From contig DASWMI010000122.1 in assembly GCA_036399835.1 (NCBI GenBank), positions 32,177-96,176 of the forward strand: 64,000 bases of DNA. Direction: 5' to 3'. This document shows positions 46,318 through 54,380 of the stretch, one piece after another. Source of the DNA: DASYML01 sp036399835. GTDB lineage: Bacteria > Acidobacteriota > Blastocatellia > Pyrinomonadales > Pyrinomonadaceae. The position numbers were made by a program, and so were the translations under genes. Each line of letters begins with the position of its first letter. Within the stretch, counting starts at the first letter, position 1. Below the pieces are notes generated by a model, which made no database searches, was not told the origin of the DNA, and saw nothing but the letters and a program-made list of their open reading frames with translations.

Positions 46318-47279
46318 TTGATTTTCCTCAGAAACATGTAGAGGCCAAAGCCCGTCAGGACCATCGAGAGCAGCGCAAAGACATAGCCGTACTTCCAGGT
46401 CAGCTCAGGCATAAACGTAAAGTTCATCCCGTAGATACCCGCAATCAAGGTCACGGACATGAGGATTGTGGCGATTGAGGTGAGGCGCTTCATGACCATG
46501 TTCATGCGATTGCCGGAAACTGAGAGATAAGCATCCATCGTCGAGCCGAGCATATCGCGCAGGGTATCTATGGTGTCCGCGACGCGTATGATGTGGTCGA
46601 AGACATCTTGAAAATAGACGTGCGTCTCGCGCGCGAAGATGGGCTGCTCGCGTCTGAGCATGGTGTTGAAAACATCGCGCAGCGGCGTGATCGTGCGACG
46701 CAGATAAAGAAGCTGCTTCTTGATGCGGAAGATAGCTTCGATGGCTTCGGGTTGAAACTCGCCGAAGATTTGGTCCTCCAGATCGTCCATCTGCTCATTG
46801 AGGATGTCCAGCAGCGGCATGTAATCGTCAACGATGGCGTCAATCAATAAGTAGGCCAGCAGCCCCGCCCCGTGCTCCGCGCGGTCTATCCATTCGGGCC
46901 ACAGCCTGCGAGCGGTTTCGATGGCGCGAATCGGGCGGCTGTGGACCGTGACCAGATAGTTTGAGCCGAGAAAAATGTTTAGCTCGCGCAGCTCCAGGTT
47001 ATCGTGTGGACCAACAAGCTGCGCTTCATAGAGCACTATGAAGTAGTAGCCCTGATACTCTTCGACCTTCGGGCGCTGGTGCGTCTTCTGACAATCTTCA
47101 ATCGAGAGAGGATGAAAGTTAAACTCTTCGGCCAGCTCTATAAAGTCCTGGCTGGTCGGGTCGTTGACATCGGCCCAGACGATGTTACGCGAAATCTCGC
47201 AGTGGTCGCTCAGTTCTGCGACCGGAAAATCGCGTATAAACTCGTGCGATGCGCTATTGAGGCAGGTTGTCGTAATCAA
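46308..47279 (-). CDS. corA: CorA-family magnesium/divalent-cation transporter
   Basis: A 323-residue channel protein. A long, acidic cytoplasmic funnel domain is followed by two C-terminal transmembrane helices. The first ends in the family motif YGMN, the selectivity filter (YGMNFTFMPEL), and the protein ends with the usual basic residues (FLRKIKWL). It imports Mg2+ (or exports or imports Co2+ or Zn2+ in some relatives). It overlaps the downstream small membrane protein gene. Confidence 0.92.
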   Translation of the reverse strand: MITTTCLNSASHEFIRDFPVAELSDHCEISRNIVWADVNDPTSQDFIELAEEFNFHPLSIEDCQKTHQRPKVEEYQGYYFIVLYEAQLVGPHDNLELRELNIFLGSNYLVTVHSRPIRAIETARRLWPEWIDRAEHGAGLLAYLLIDAIVDDYMPLLDILNEQMDDLEDQIFGEFQPEAIEAIFRIKKQLLYLRRTITPLRDVFNTMLRREQPIFARETHVYFQDVFDHIIRVADTIDTLRDMLGSTMDAYLSVSGNRMNMVMKRLTSIATILMSVTLIAGIYGMNFTFMPELTWKYGYVFALLSMVLTGFGLYMFLRKIKWL

Positions 47280-47341
47280 TTTCTCGCTCCACCGAAACGG
47301 AGAAAACGATGAACTCGCAGGATGAGCTTGCGTGAAAAGCT

Positions 47342-47383
47342 ATTGCCTCATGGATTCATTCTCAAGTGAATCAATGAGGCAAT
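47342..47383 (-). terminator. Terminator of the CcdA-TlpA transcript
   Basis: ATTGCCTCAT-GATTCA pairs with TGAATC-ATGAGGCAAT (one mismatch, eight-base loop); on the minus strand AGCTTTTCAC follows. Confidence 0.6.
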
Positions 47384-47427
47384 GCGTCAATCAACTGCTT
47401 TTTATTCATCATTCATTGCTATCGCGT

Positions 47428-48081
47428 CTACTGTTTGCAGGGTGTAATATCCTGGGCCTTGGTCTGCTCTTTGAGTTGAAGCTTGTTATCAAGGCCGAGG
47501 CGCTCGCGTATGAATTTTTCCGTCTCGGCCTCGATCAGCTCGCCGTTAACGACCCAGGCTTTTTCCGTCAACACGTCGCCCGCTTTTGAGAGCTTCGACG
47601 GCTCAAGAAAAATATTCCAGGGCGAACCCCAACGGCGCGTGTCGCCCGTCGCCTGGCGATAGCCGTAATGCAGGGTCTTGTCGCGCTCTTCGCGTGCTTC
47701 CGATTCGGAGACGACCGTGTAAGGCGGCCCGGCTGGACCAAAGAAAGTGCGCACGTCCGCACGCGCGCCATACTCGCTGACGCCCACGACCTCAAGACCC
47801 TGCGCCTTGTACTTCTCATAAAGCCTCGCCGCGACGGGAGCTTCGTTGCGCCAGTTGGGACACCAGGGGGCGAAATAGACGACCATCACAAGCTTCTTGC
47901 CCTGGACCAGCGAACGCAGGTTGACCGTCGAGTCGTCCTTCAGATTCTTGTAGGTCCAGTCTTTGTAGTTGACCGTCTTCTCCTGAAGCGGCGCGTATTC
48001 GTGCCCTTCCTGCGCGCGCGCGCCCGTAACCGGAAAGAGAAAGGCGAGGGCGAGAATTATAAGAGCGAAAAGCTTGTTCAT
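47428..48081 (-). CDS. Exported thioredoxin-like protein with CPNW motif
   Basis: About 217 residues from ATG 48081 (GGAG upstream). A signal peptide ends at GARAQ. The thioredoxin fold is clear (LVMVVYFAPWCPNWRNEAP), but the usual CxxC is CPNW, so only one active-site Cys is left; another Cys is four residues from the C-terminus (TPCKQ). It might act as a disulfide isomerase or by forming mixed disulfides. It lies 93 bases after the CcdA-TlpA fusion on the same strand and is probably its partner. Confidence 0.8.
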   Translation of the reverse strand: MNKLFALIILALAFLFPVTGARAQEGHEYAPLQEKTVNYKDWTYKNLKDDSTVNLRSLVQGKKLVMVVYFAPWCPNWRNEAPVAARLYEKYKAQGLEVVGVSEYGARADVRTFFGPAGPPYTVVSESEAREERDKTLHYGYRQATGDTRRWGSPWNIFLEPSKLSKAGDVLTEKAWVVNGELIEAETEKFIRERLGLDNKLQLKEQTKAQDITPCKQ

Positions 48082-48174
48082 CTTTGATACTCCAAAGGCG
48101 TATGCCGGATTGTTAGATGCCGAATTACCGTTTAAGAATATGAATTCTTTGGTGGCAATGCTCGTGCCTGTCAT

Positions 48175-49428
48175 CTAGTTATTGTTCTTGGCGGTCGCGC
48201 GTGCTTCTTCGAGCAGCGGTTTGATGGCCGCTTCAAAAGAGGCGCGAGAGCGTGCGCCGATAATCTTCTGGCGAATCAGTCCGTCGCGGTCAATGATGTA
48301 AGTGGTCGGCAAACTGGGAATCCCGCCGAACTTGTCCTGCACACCTTCGCCGCCGAGCACGACCCTGTAGTCCTGCTTGACCTCGCTCTGAAATTGCCTC
48401 ACGTCTTCGGCAGTGTCATCCCAGGCCACGCCGATAATCGTCAGACCGCTCGACTCCAGGTCATGCTGCATCTCGCTCAACTGAGGCGTCTCTTCCCTGC
48501 AAGGGACGCACCAGGTGGCCCAGAAGTTGAGCATCACAACGCGCCCGCGCAGCTCGTTCAAACGAAATTCCTTCCCGTCGAGCGACGGCAAGGCAAGCTC
48601 CGGCGCGGGCTGAAAGGCAGCCTTGTTGACAGGCGGCGGTGGAGGAGCGTTAGGAGGAGGCGCGCCCTTTTCGCCATACCAGGACGAGACCAGTTGCTCA
48701 GCATTGGGCAGGACGCTGGCGAGCGCGGCACTATTTAATTTCGTCGTCAGTCCGAAGACGACCAGTGTCCCGATAAGGATTAAAATAACACCCGAAACGA
48801 CCTCGACCTTATGCAGGTGCTTGCGAAATCTTGAATAGAAGCTGAGGAATCTATTGATGCTCAGTCCGGTCAGAAGGAAGGGCACGGAGAGGCCCGCCGC
48901 GTAAAAGGCCGAGAGCACGATGCCTCGCTTGAGTCCGCCGCTGGTGGCCGCGAGACCCAGTATGCCGCCGAGGATTGGACCAATACAGGGCGTCCAACCG
49001 GCAGCGAAAGCCATCCCCAACGTCATCGAGCCGAAGATGCCGCGCGGCTTCTGCTGCGAGAAGAAACGCGTGTCCTTGTAGAGCATGCTGATCTTCAAGA
49101 GACCAATCAGTTGCAGACCGAAGCCGATAATCACCAGCCCGCCGATGACGCGTACCCAAATGTTGCTCGTGATAGAGCTGCCAAGCCAACCCGCCAGCGC
49201 GCCGAGCGAGACGAAGATCATCGAAAGACCTATATTAAAAGCGATGGAATTGACAATCACAGCGCGGCGCGCGGCGATGCGCGAATCGCCCTCGCCCTTC
49301 AAGCGGTCAATACTGACGCCGGAAATCAGAGAGACATAGCCGGGCACGAGCGGCAGCACGCAGGGCGAAAGAAAAGAGGCCAGCCCTGCTATAAAGGCGA
49401 TGGTGACGGTGATGTTTGAGCCTTCCAT
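48175..49428 (-). CDS. CcdA-TlpA fusion (thiol-disulfide transfer)
   Basis: A 417-residue fusion. The N-terminal half is a CcdA/DsbD-type membrane domain with six hydrophobic segments and the two reactive cysteines (LSPCVLPL near residue 23 and GWTPCIGP near 125). The C-terminal part, after a proline-rich linker (PPPNAPPPPP), is a TlpA/ResA-like thioredoxin domain with WCVPC. Electrons from cytoplasmic thioredoxin would pass through the membrane domain to the fused outer domain, as in cytochrome c maturation. No cytochrome genes are near. A sigma70 promoter lies upstream. Confidence 0.9.
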   Translation of the reverse strand: MEGSNITVTIAFIAGLASFLSPCVLPLVPGYVSLISGVSIDRLKGEGDSRIAARRAVIVNSIAFNIGLSMIFVSLGALAGWLGSSITSNIWVRVIGGLVIIGFGLQLIGLLKISMLYKDTRFFSQQKPRGIFGSMTLGMAFAAGWTPCIGPILGGILGLAATSGGLKRGIVLSAFYAAGLSVPFLLTGLSINRFLSFYSRFRKHLHKVEVVSGVILILIGTLVVFGLTTKLNSAALASVLPNAEQLVSSWYGEKGAPPPNAPPPPPVNKAAFQPAPELALPSLDGKEFRLNELRGRVVMLNFWATWCVPCREETPQLSEMQHDLESSGLTIIGVAWDDTAEDVRQFQSEVKQDYRVVLGGEGVQDKFGGIPSLPTTYIIDRDGLIRQKIIGARSRASFEAAIKPLLEEARATAKNNN

Positions 49429-49883
49429 AATGTCTCTGTGTACAAGTGATGCTCGGCGCAGGCGGGTTTGTTGCTTTCCTCAAAGCGGGTTGGTCTGGAC
49501 CTGGCTCTCAAGCATCACTCTTAACGGAAAGAGTATACGGCTCGGATTATAGCAGAGGATTTCCCAACCCTGAAGAAAGGAAGGCGGGACGGCAGGGATG
49601 AGGGAGGAAGAGAAAAGATGAAACGGGAACGCATAAGCGCGGAATAAAAGAGACTCGCTTGCTTAGTTCATCCCGCGAGCTTATCCTTCAACGTTTTCCC
49701 TCGCATCCCTCATCCTTGCCTTTTTCCCCTCCGGATCAGCCACAGGCAGAAACCAATCAGGAGGGCGTAGGAGCGACCGGCGGCGCGTGAGGCGCGTGAG
49801 CCGCCAGTGCTGCGGGCGGAAACTTTACTCTTCGGCAAAACTCTTACGCGAAAGATTCAGCATGAAAGCAAGGCTCAAGAGCC
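49429..49883. other. Intergenic region with long repeats
   Basis: 455 bases. Next to ccdA is its promoter. Bases 49588-49735 hold two opposed sets of heptamer-like words (GGATGAGGGA on one side, CATCCCT and CATCCTT on the other). No gene is seen. Confidence 0.5.
49546..49574 (-). promoter_or_regulatory. Sigma70-type promoter for ccdA-tlpA
   Basis: On the minus strand TTCAGG, a 17-base spacer and a perfect TATAAT, about 120 bases upstream of the start codon. Confidence 0.55.
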
Positions 49884-50354
49884 TCAGCCTGCTGCACGCG
49901 CGGCCTTTGGACCAGCCTCTTCAAGCTCTTCAGCCTCGGCGGCTGCTTCGCTCTCGTTCTGCGCAAACAGGATGGAAGCCCTGTATCGCGTCGGGGTCAG
50001 TCCAAATCTCTTCTTGAAATCCTTGGCGAAATGGCTCTGGTCACGGAGGCCGACCTTGTTCATCACCTCCTTGATGCTGAGCGGCTCTGTTGCCAGCAGG
50101 TGGCGCGCCTGCGAAAGCCTGATCTCTTTCAGATATTGCGCGGGAGGCTGGCCCGTCTCGGATTTGAACAAATGGCCCAGATGCCAGATAGAGAGGTTGA
50201 CGAGGCGGGCCAGCCTGTCCAGACGCAGAGGCTTTTGATAATTCTCCTTCATCAAAGAGATGACCTGCTGGACTCTCTGGTCCAGATGCTTTTCCAGGCC
50301 GCGAATGCTCATCTCGCCCGGGCGCGTCGCTTGAGTCTCGATTGGTCCAATCAT
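49884..50354 (-). CDS. AraC-family transcriptional regulator
   Basis: About 156 residues from ATG 50354, which has AAGG upstream; the frame is open to 50456. It has the two helix-turn-helix units of AraC proteins (LDRLARLVNLSIWHLGHLFK and IKEVMNKVGLRDQSHFAKDFKKRFGLTPTRYR, given here as the segments around residues 45-130). It has no ligand-binding domain. The C-terminus is an unusual Ala/Glu-rich tail (EAAAEAEELEEA). Targets are unknown; the neighbouring redox genes are candidates. Confidence 0.85.
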   Translation of the reverse strand: MIGPIETQATRPGEMSIRGLEKHLDQRVQQVISLMKENYQKPLRLDRLARLVNLSIWHLGHLFKSETGQPPAQYLKEIRLSQARHLLATEPLSIKEVMNKVGLRDQSHFAKDFKKRFGLTPTRYRASILFAQNESEAAAEAEELEEAGPKAARAAG

Positions 50355-50697
50355 GAAAAACCTTCCCCCTCTTCCCGACAGCCAAGCTTCGATCCCCTCT
50401 GCCGATTGACTGAGCGGGTGTTTCACCCGTGTTGCACCGCTCGGCCTCAGTTTCATTCATGCAACACGGAGAGGTTAAACCGATTCAGGAGGCAAATCAA
50501 TCAAAATCACTAAGCCGATTTTGTTGGAGGCTGGGCCGGGTTTGTTGACGGGTTTAAAAGCGAGAGAGTCTCGAAGCCAAGGGGCAGCGGACAAAAGAGA
50601 AGAAGCGATGAGCGGTAAGCTTATCGGTCAATCATGAATCGCCAGGCGTGAAAGACTGTTTTTATCTATTCATCTTTGACGATTCATGATTGAAGCT
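50355..50697. other. Region upstream of the AraC-type gene
   Basis: 343 bases with the hairpin repeat at 50628-50693. An open extension of the AraC frame to 50456 reads without protein character. No gene is seen. Confidence 0.45.
50628..50693. repeat. Hairpin with TTGACGATT core
   Basis: TCAATCATGAATCG (50628-50641) pairs perfectly with CGATTCATGATTGA (50680-50693). The sequence around the right arm matches 3206-3226 in 19 of 21 positions. It may end the transcript of the TlpA gene (stop at 50698, minus strand). Confidence 0.6.
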
Positions 50698-52056
50698 TCA
50701 CGGTTCTTGAAGCAGCGTCTCGATCATCCGGCCAAGCTTGCTTGCTTCCTGCTGGTTGTAGCCGACGGCTATGTGGCGCAGGACTCCGCGACGGTCTATG
50801 AGGAATGCTGTCGGGAGCGAGAAGACGCCGTAGGTAAAATCGTTGTCGTTATTATCGGCGACGGCTATCCCGTAGGGCAACGCGTGCTGCGTCTTAAACC
50901 TTCGCAGATAGCTTAGCTCTTCGGCGGGCGTGAGCGTGCGACGCTCCGCCTGCGATGCGTCGTCCAGATGCGTGAGGCCGAGGATGACCAGTCCCCTATC
51001 TTTGTACTTTTCATGCCAGCCCTTCAGGAAAGGAAAAGTCTGTATACATGGACCACACCAGGGCGCCCAGAAATCCAGCAGGACGACGCGGCCCTTCAGC
51101 TCTTCCAGCTTCAAGGGCTTCTGGTCTATCCACTGCGCCACAACCAGCTCGCGCGCCATCGCGGCCTGCGCCGCTTCGCCTTCAATCCTCCGAGGCATTT
51201 CAAAGGGACGGCCCAGCGCGGCCAGGGCCATGTTAGCTTTTCTGTAGATGCTCGGCGCGGGCAGGACCAGAGCCAGCCTGCGCGTCTCTTCCAGAGCCTT
51301 GACGGCCTCGCCCGTCCTTTTCATCTCAAGATAGAGATTGATGAGAAATGTCGTCGCGGCATCCATGCCCTCGCGGTATGAGTTGATCTCTTCGTCTTTG
51401 GGGTGGGCCGATTCGAGCGCCTTGAGGGCCTCTTCGGCGTGGGCCACCGCGCGGTCCAGCCGCTTGATTTTTTTGTAAGCGACGGCGACATCAACTTCCA
51501 TGCGAAAGCGTTGGTCGGCACGCTGCGGCTCGTTGCCGGCATATTCCGCGAGAGCCTTTTCGGCCTCTTCCAGCAAACCTCTTTTCGCTGTGATGGAAGC
51601 CACTGCGAGACGCGAAACTTGCGCGTGTTCGTTAGGACTCGCGGGCTTTTCGGCCAGGAAGCTGCGCATGGCGTCGAGCGCCAGGTCCTCTTTTCCCGCG
51701 ACCTGATAGAGCAATCCCATGTAGTAAAGATCATCGCCCGCCGAGTTGCCACGTGCTTTAATCAACGCGGCGTGGCGTTCGGCCAGCGCGCGCTCTTCCT
51801 GCCATGTCCTGTCCTCCAGGTTCTTGTCATACGCAATACGCTTGCGAGCGAAGTCTTCAAACTTCGTGCGCGCGTAGTTGCTGGCTTCCTCGTAGAGCGC
51901 GGCGGGCGGGCGCGAGTCCGAGGAGGAGGCTGCGGGTTTTGCTTCCGCAGTCGGCGGAGTCTGCGAGCGCGTTTCGGGCGACTGTCCGGCGCTCTGGGCC
52001 AATGAGAGCGAAACCGCGATGAAGATGATAAAGATAGTTGCTAACCAGGATTTCAT
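50698..52056 (-). CDS. TlpA-like thiol-disulfide protein with helical repeat domain
   Basis: A 452-residue exported protein. The signal peptide ends near SLAQS (about 21). A long helical region resembling tetratricopeptide repeats (about 55-290) precedes a C-terminal TlpA/AhpC-type thioredoxin domain with WCGPC (WAPWCGPCIQTFPF, about residue 335). It probably reduces periplasmic disulfides, with the helical part binding a partner. It follows the ThiO-like gene after 19 bases. Confidence 0.87.
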   Translation of the reverse strand: MKSWLATIFIIFIAVSLSLAQSAGQSPETRSQTPPTAEAKPAASSSDSRPPAALYEEASNYARTKFEDFARKRIAYDKNLEDRTWQEERALAERHAALIKARGNSAGDDLYYMGLLYQVAGKEDLALDAMRSFLAEKPASPNEHAQVSRLAVASITAKRGLLEEAEKALAEYAGNEPQRADQRFRMEVDVAVAYKKIKRLDRAVAHAEEALKALESAHPKDEEINSYREGMDAATTFLINLYLEMKRTGEAVKALEETRRLALVLPAPSIYRKANMALAALGRPFEMPRRIEGEAAQAAMARELVVAQWIDQKPLKLEELKGRVVLLDFWAPWCGPCIQTFPFLKGWHEKYKDRGLVILGLTHLDDASQAERRTLTPAEELSYLRRFKTQHALPYGIAVADNNDNDFTYGVFSLPTAFLIDRRGVLRHIAVGYNQQEASKLGRMIETLLQEP

Positions 52057-52075
52057 AGAGGCTTTCTTCTCCGAA

Positions 52076-53236
52076 TTAAACTGTGCTGGCGCTCATGAAA
52101 CGATCAGGCGTGAAGGCATCAAGCAGGGGAGGCGGGGATGTCTGCATCAACGCATCGGCGATAAGTTCTCCTGTGACGGGCGCGAGCAGGATGCCGTTGC
52201 GATAATGGCCCGCCGCATAAAAGAGTCCGCGCGTCTCGGAGCATGGACCAATCACGGGTAGCTCATCCGTGGCGCGCGGCCTCAAGCCCGCCCACATGTC
52301 CGCGAGCGCGAGTCCGCCGACGGCGGGCGCAATCTCCAGCGCGTGCTCCATGATGGTGTGAACGCCCGCGCCCGTCACGCTCTTGTCAAAGCCCGCGTGT
52401 TCTGTCGTGGAGCCGGCGAGCAATCTTCCGTCCAGACGCGGCACGAGGTAGCCGCGCGGGCTGTAGATAACATGGCGCGTGACGCTTTGCCTGGCCTCGA
52501 AGCAGAGCATCTGCCCGCGTACAGGCTCTATCGAAATATGCGGCAGCGCGCCTCCCTCCGAGTTGATGAGCGAGAGCCAGGCCCCGCAAGCCAGCACCAC
52601 GAGAGGTGTGCTAATAAAGCCGCGAGAGGTTTCAACGCCCGCGACCCTGCCTCGCTCTATGCTGACTGATGCGACACGCGTATTGGTCCAGAGGTCAACC
52701 CCGTACTTTTCGGCAGCCGCGACGAGCGCCGCCAGGAGTCTGCGATTTTCGACCTGCACGTCGAGCGGAAACCTGAGCGCTCCTCGCACTTCGGGCGAAA
52801 GAGAAGGCTCAATCCTGCGCGCCTCTTCAGCAGTCAACTTTTCAACACGCAAACCTGCGCGGCTCTGCCAGCCGTAACGATGCTCTATCTCCGCCTCGTC
52901 TCTTTCATTGAAGGCCAGATAGAGCGTGCCCGTCTCTTCCAGTTCGATGTCTATCCCGGTCTCTTCGCGCAAAGCCACAGCGAAGCTGCTGTACATCTCG
53001 CGGCTCTTCGTCGCCAGCTCAAGAAAAGCGTCGGCCTCGTCCGCCTCGGCCTGCACGGCGAGCATCCCGCCCGCGGCTGAAGAGGCTTCCGCGCCGAGCC
53101 GCCCGCTCTCACACAGCATCACGCGCCCCACTCCGCGCAGGGCCAGCGCACGCGCCACCGCCAGACCGATGACGCCTCCGCCCACGACGACTACATCAGC
53201 CGTCCGCCTTTGACCAGATAACTCTTGTTCTCGCAT
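52076..53236 (-). CDS. thiO: Glycine oxidase ThiO-like FAD enzyme
   Basis: About 386 residues from ATG 53236. The FAD-binding motif VVVVGGGVIGLAVARAL is at the N-terminus. The D-amino-acid-oxidase fold continues through GALRFPLDVQVENRRLLAAL and RPRATDELPVIGP, which are typical of ThiO. That enzyme oxidises glycine to iminoacetate for the thiazole of thiamine. No other thiamine gene is nearby, so a related amine oxidase is possible. An upstream in-frame ATG (53272) is open but less likely. Confidence 0.85.
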   Translation of the reverse strand: MREQELSGQRRTADVVVVGGGVIGLAVARALALRGVGRVMLCESGRLGAEASSAAGGMLAVQAEADEADAFLELATKSREMYSSFAVALREETGIDIELEETGTLYLAFNERDEAEIEHRYGWQSRAGLRVEKLTAEEARRIEPSLSPEVRGALRFPLDVQVENRRLLAALVAAAEKYGVDLWTNTRVASVSIERGRVAGVETSRGFISTPLVVLACGAWLSLINSEGGALPHISIEPVRGQMLCFEARQSVTRHVIYSPRGYLVPRLDGRLLAGSTTEHAGFDKSVTGAGVHTIMEHALEIAPAVGGLALADMWAGLRPRATDELPVIGPCSETRGLFYAAGHYRNGILLAPVTGELIADALMQTSPPPLLDAFTPDRFMSASTV

Positions 53237-53289
53237 TGCCGACAACTTCTTGGTATGATGCAGAAACTTCAAAAAAGTAGATGGTAGAC

Positions 53290-53344
53290 AGCAACTCAGT
53301 AGTCAGTAGTTTCCGGCTGCTGTCTACTAAATTCTGACTACCTT
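53290..53344. repeat. Heptamer repeat before the isocitrate dehydrogenase gene
   Basis: CTCAGTA and GTCAGTA (53295-53308) face the inverted words CTACTAA, ATTCTGA, CTAC. The element ends about 15 bases before the ATG at 53359 and no Shine-Dalgarno sequence is visible between. Confidence 0.6.
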
Positions 53345-53358
53345 GTGACGACAGACTT

Positions 53359-54363
53359 ATGGCAAAACATACTATCACACTGATACCGGGCGACGGCATT
53401 GGGCCTGAAGTCTCCGCGGCTGTGGTCAGGATTATAGAGGCCGCAGGCGTGGACATCGAATGGGAGACGCATTACGCGGGCGCGCAGGCGCTGGAACATT
53501 TCGGCAACACGCTGCCGGACGACCTGCTCGAATCCATCAAGCGCAACAAGGTCGCGCTCAAAGGACCGATTACGACTCCCGTCGGCAAGGGCTTCACATC
53601 CGTTAACGTCGGATTGCGCAAGGCGCTGGACCTGTACGCCAACCTGCGCCCCGTGCGCGCTCTGCCCAATGTCCCCTCGCGCTATCCGGAGCTTGATCTG
53701 GTCGTCGTCCGCGAGAACACGGAAGACCTCTATTCGGGCATAGAGCACACGGTCGTCCCAGGAGTCGTCGAGAGCATCAAGATCATCACAGAGAAGGCTT
53801 CGACGCGCATCGCTCGCTTTGCCCTCGACTACGCGCGACGCGAGAATCGTAAGAAAGTGACAGCCGTTCACAAGGCGAACATCATGAAGCTGTCCGACGG
53901 CCTCTTCCTCGAATGCTTTTACAACGTCGCCAAAGGTTATACGGAAATCACAGCCGACGATAAGATTGTTGACAACGCCTGTATGCAGCTAGTGATGCGT
54001 CCAGAACAGTTCGACATCATGCTGCTCGAAAATCTCTACGGCGACATCGTTTCGGATTTGTGCGCGGGACTCATCGGCGGCCTCGGCCTCGTTCCCGGGG
54101 CCAACATAGGCGAGCTGGGCGCGGTCTTTGAAGCCGTCCATGGCTCTGCGCCGGACATCGCCGGACAGGGCATCGCCAACCCGACAGCCCTCCTCCAAAG
54201 CGGCCTCCTCATGCTGCGCCATCTGGACGAGCGCGAGGCCGCAGACCGCATCGAAAAGGCCATGCTCACTGTCTTTGAAAAGGGAGAAGTGCGCACGCGC
54301 GATATAGGCGGCACGGCCAAGACAATGGAGTTTGCCGAAGCCGTCATCGCGACGATGGAGTAA
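53359..54363 (+). CDS. NAD-dependent isocitrate/isopropylmalate dehydrogenase family
   Basis: A 334-residue beta-decarboxylating dehydrogenase. IPGDGIGPE at the start, the substrate loop and RENTEDLYSGIEH (which favours isocitrate over isopropylmalate), the metal-binding ENLYGDIVSD and HGSAPDIAGQ are all present. The length fits the NAD-dependent isocitrate dehydrogenase group (IDH3-like) of the citric acid cycle. Homoisocitrate or tartrate-type activity cannot be excluded. It ends 17 bases before a convergent gene. Confidence 0.9.
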   Translation: MAKHTITLIPGDGIGPEVSAAVVRIIEAAGVDIEWETHYAGAQALEHFGNTLPDDLLESIKRNKVALKGPITTPVGKGFTSVNVGLRKALDLYANLRPVRALPNVPSRYPELDLVVVRENTEDLYSGIEHTVVPGVVESIKIITEKASTRIARFALDYARRENRKKVTAVHKANIMKLSDGLFLECFYNVAKGYTEITADDKIVDNACMQLVMRPEQFDIMLLENLYGDIVSDLCAGLIGGLGLVPGANIGELGAVFEAVHGSAPDIAGQGIANPTALLQSGLLMLRHLDEREAADRIEKAMLTVFEKGEVRTRDIGGTAKTMEFAEAVIATME

Positions 54364-54380
54364 GACTGCTGGTCCAGATT

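Noticed and set aside
50355..50456. 34-residue extension of the AraC-type protein
   Set aside because: No ribosome-binding site for the upstream ATG, while ATG 50354 has one; the extra residues show no AraC feature.
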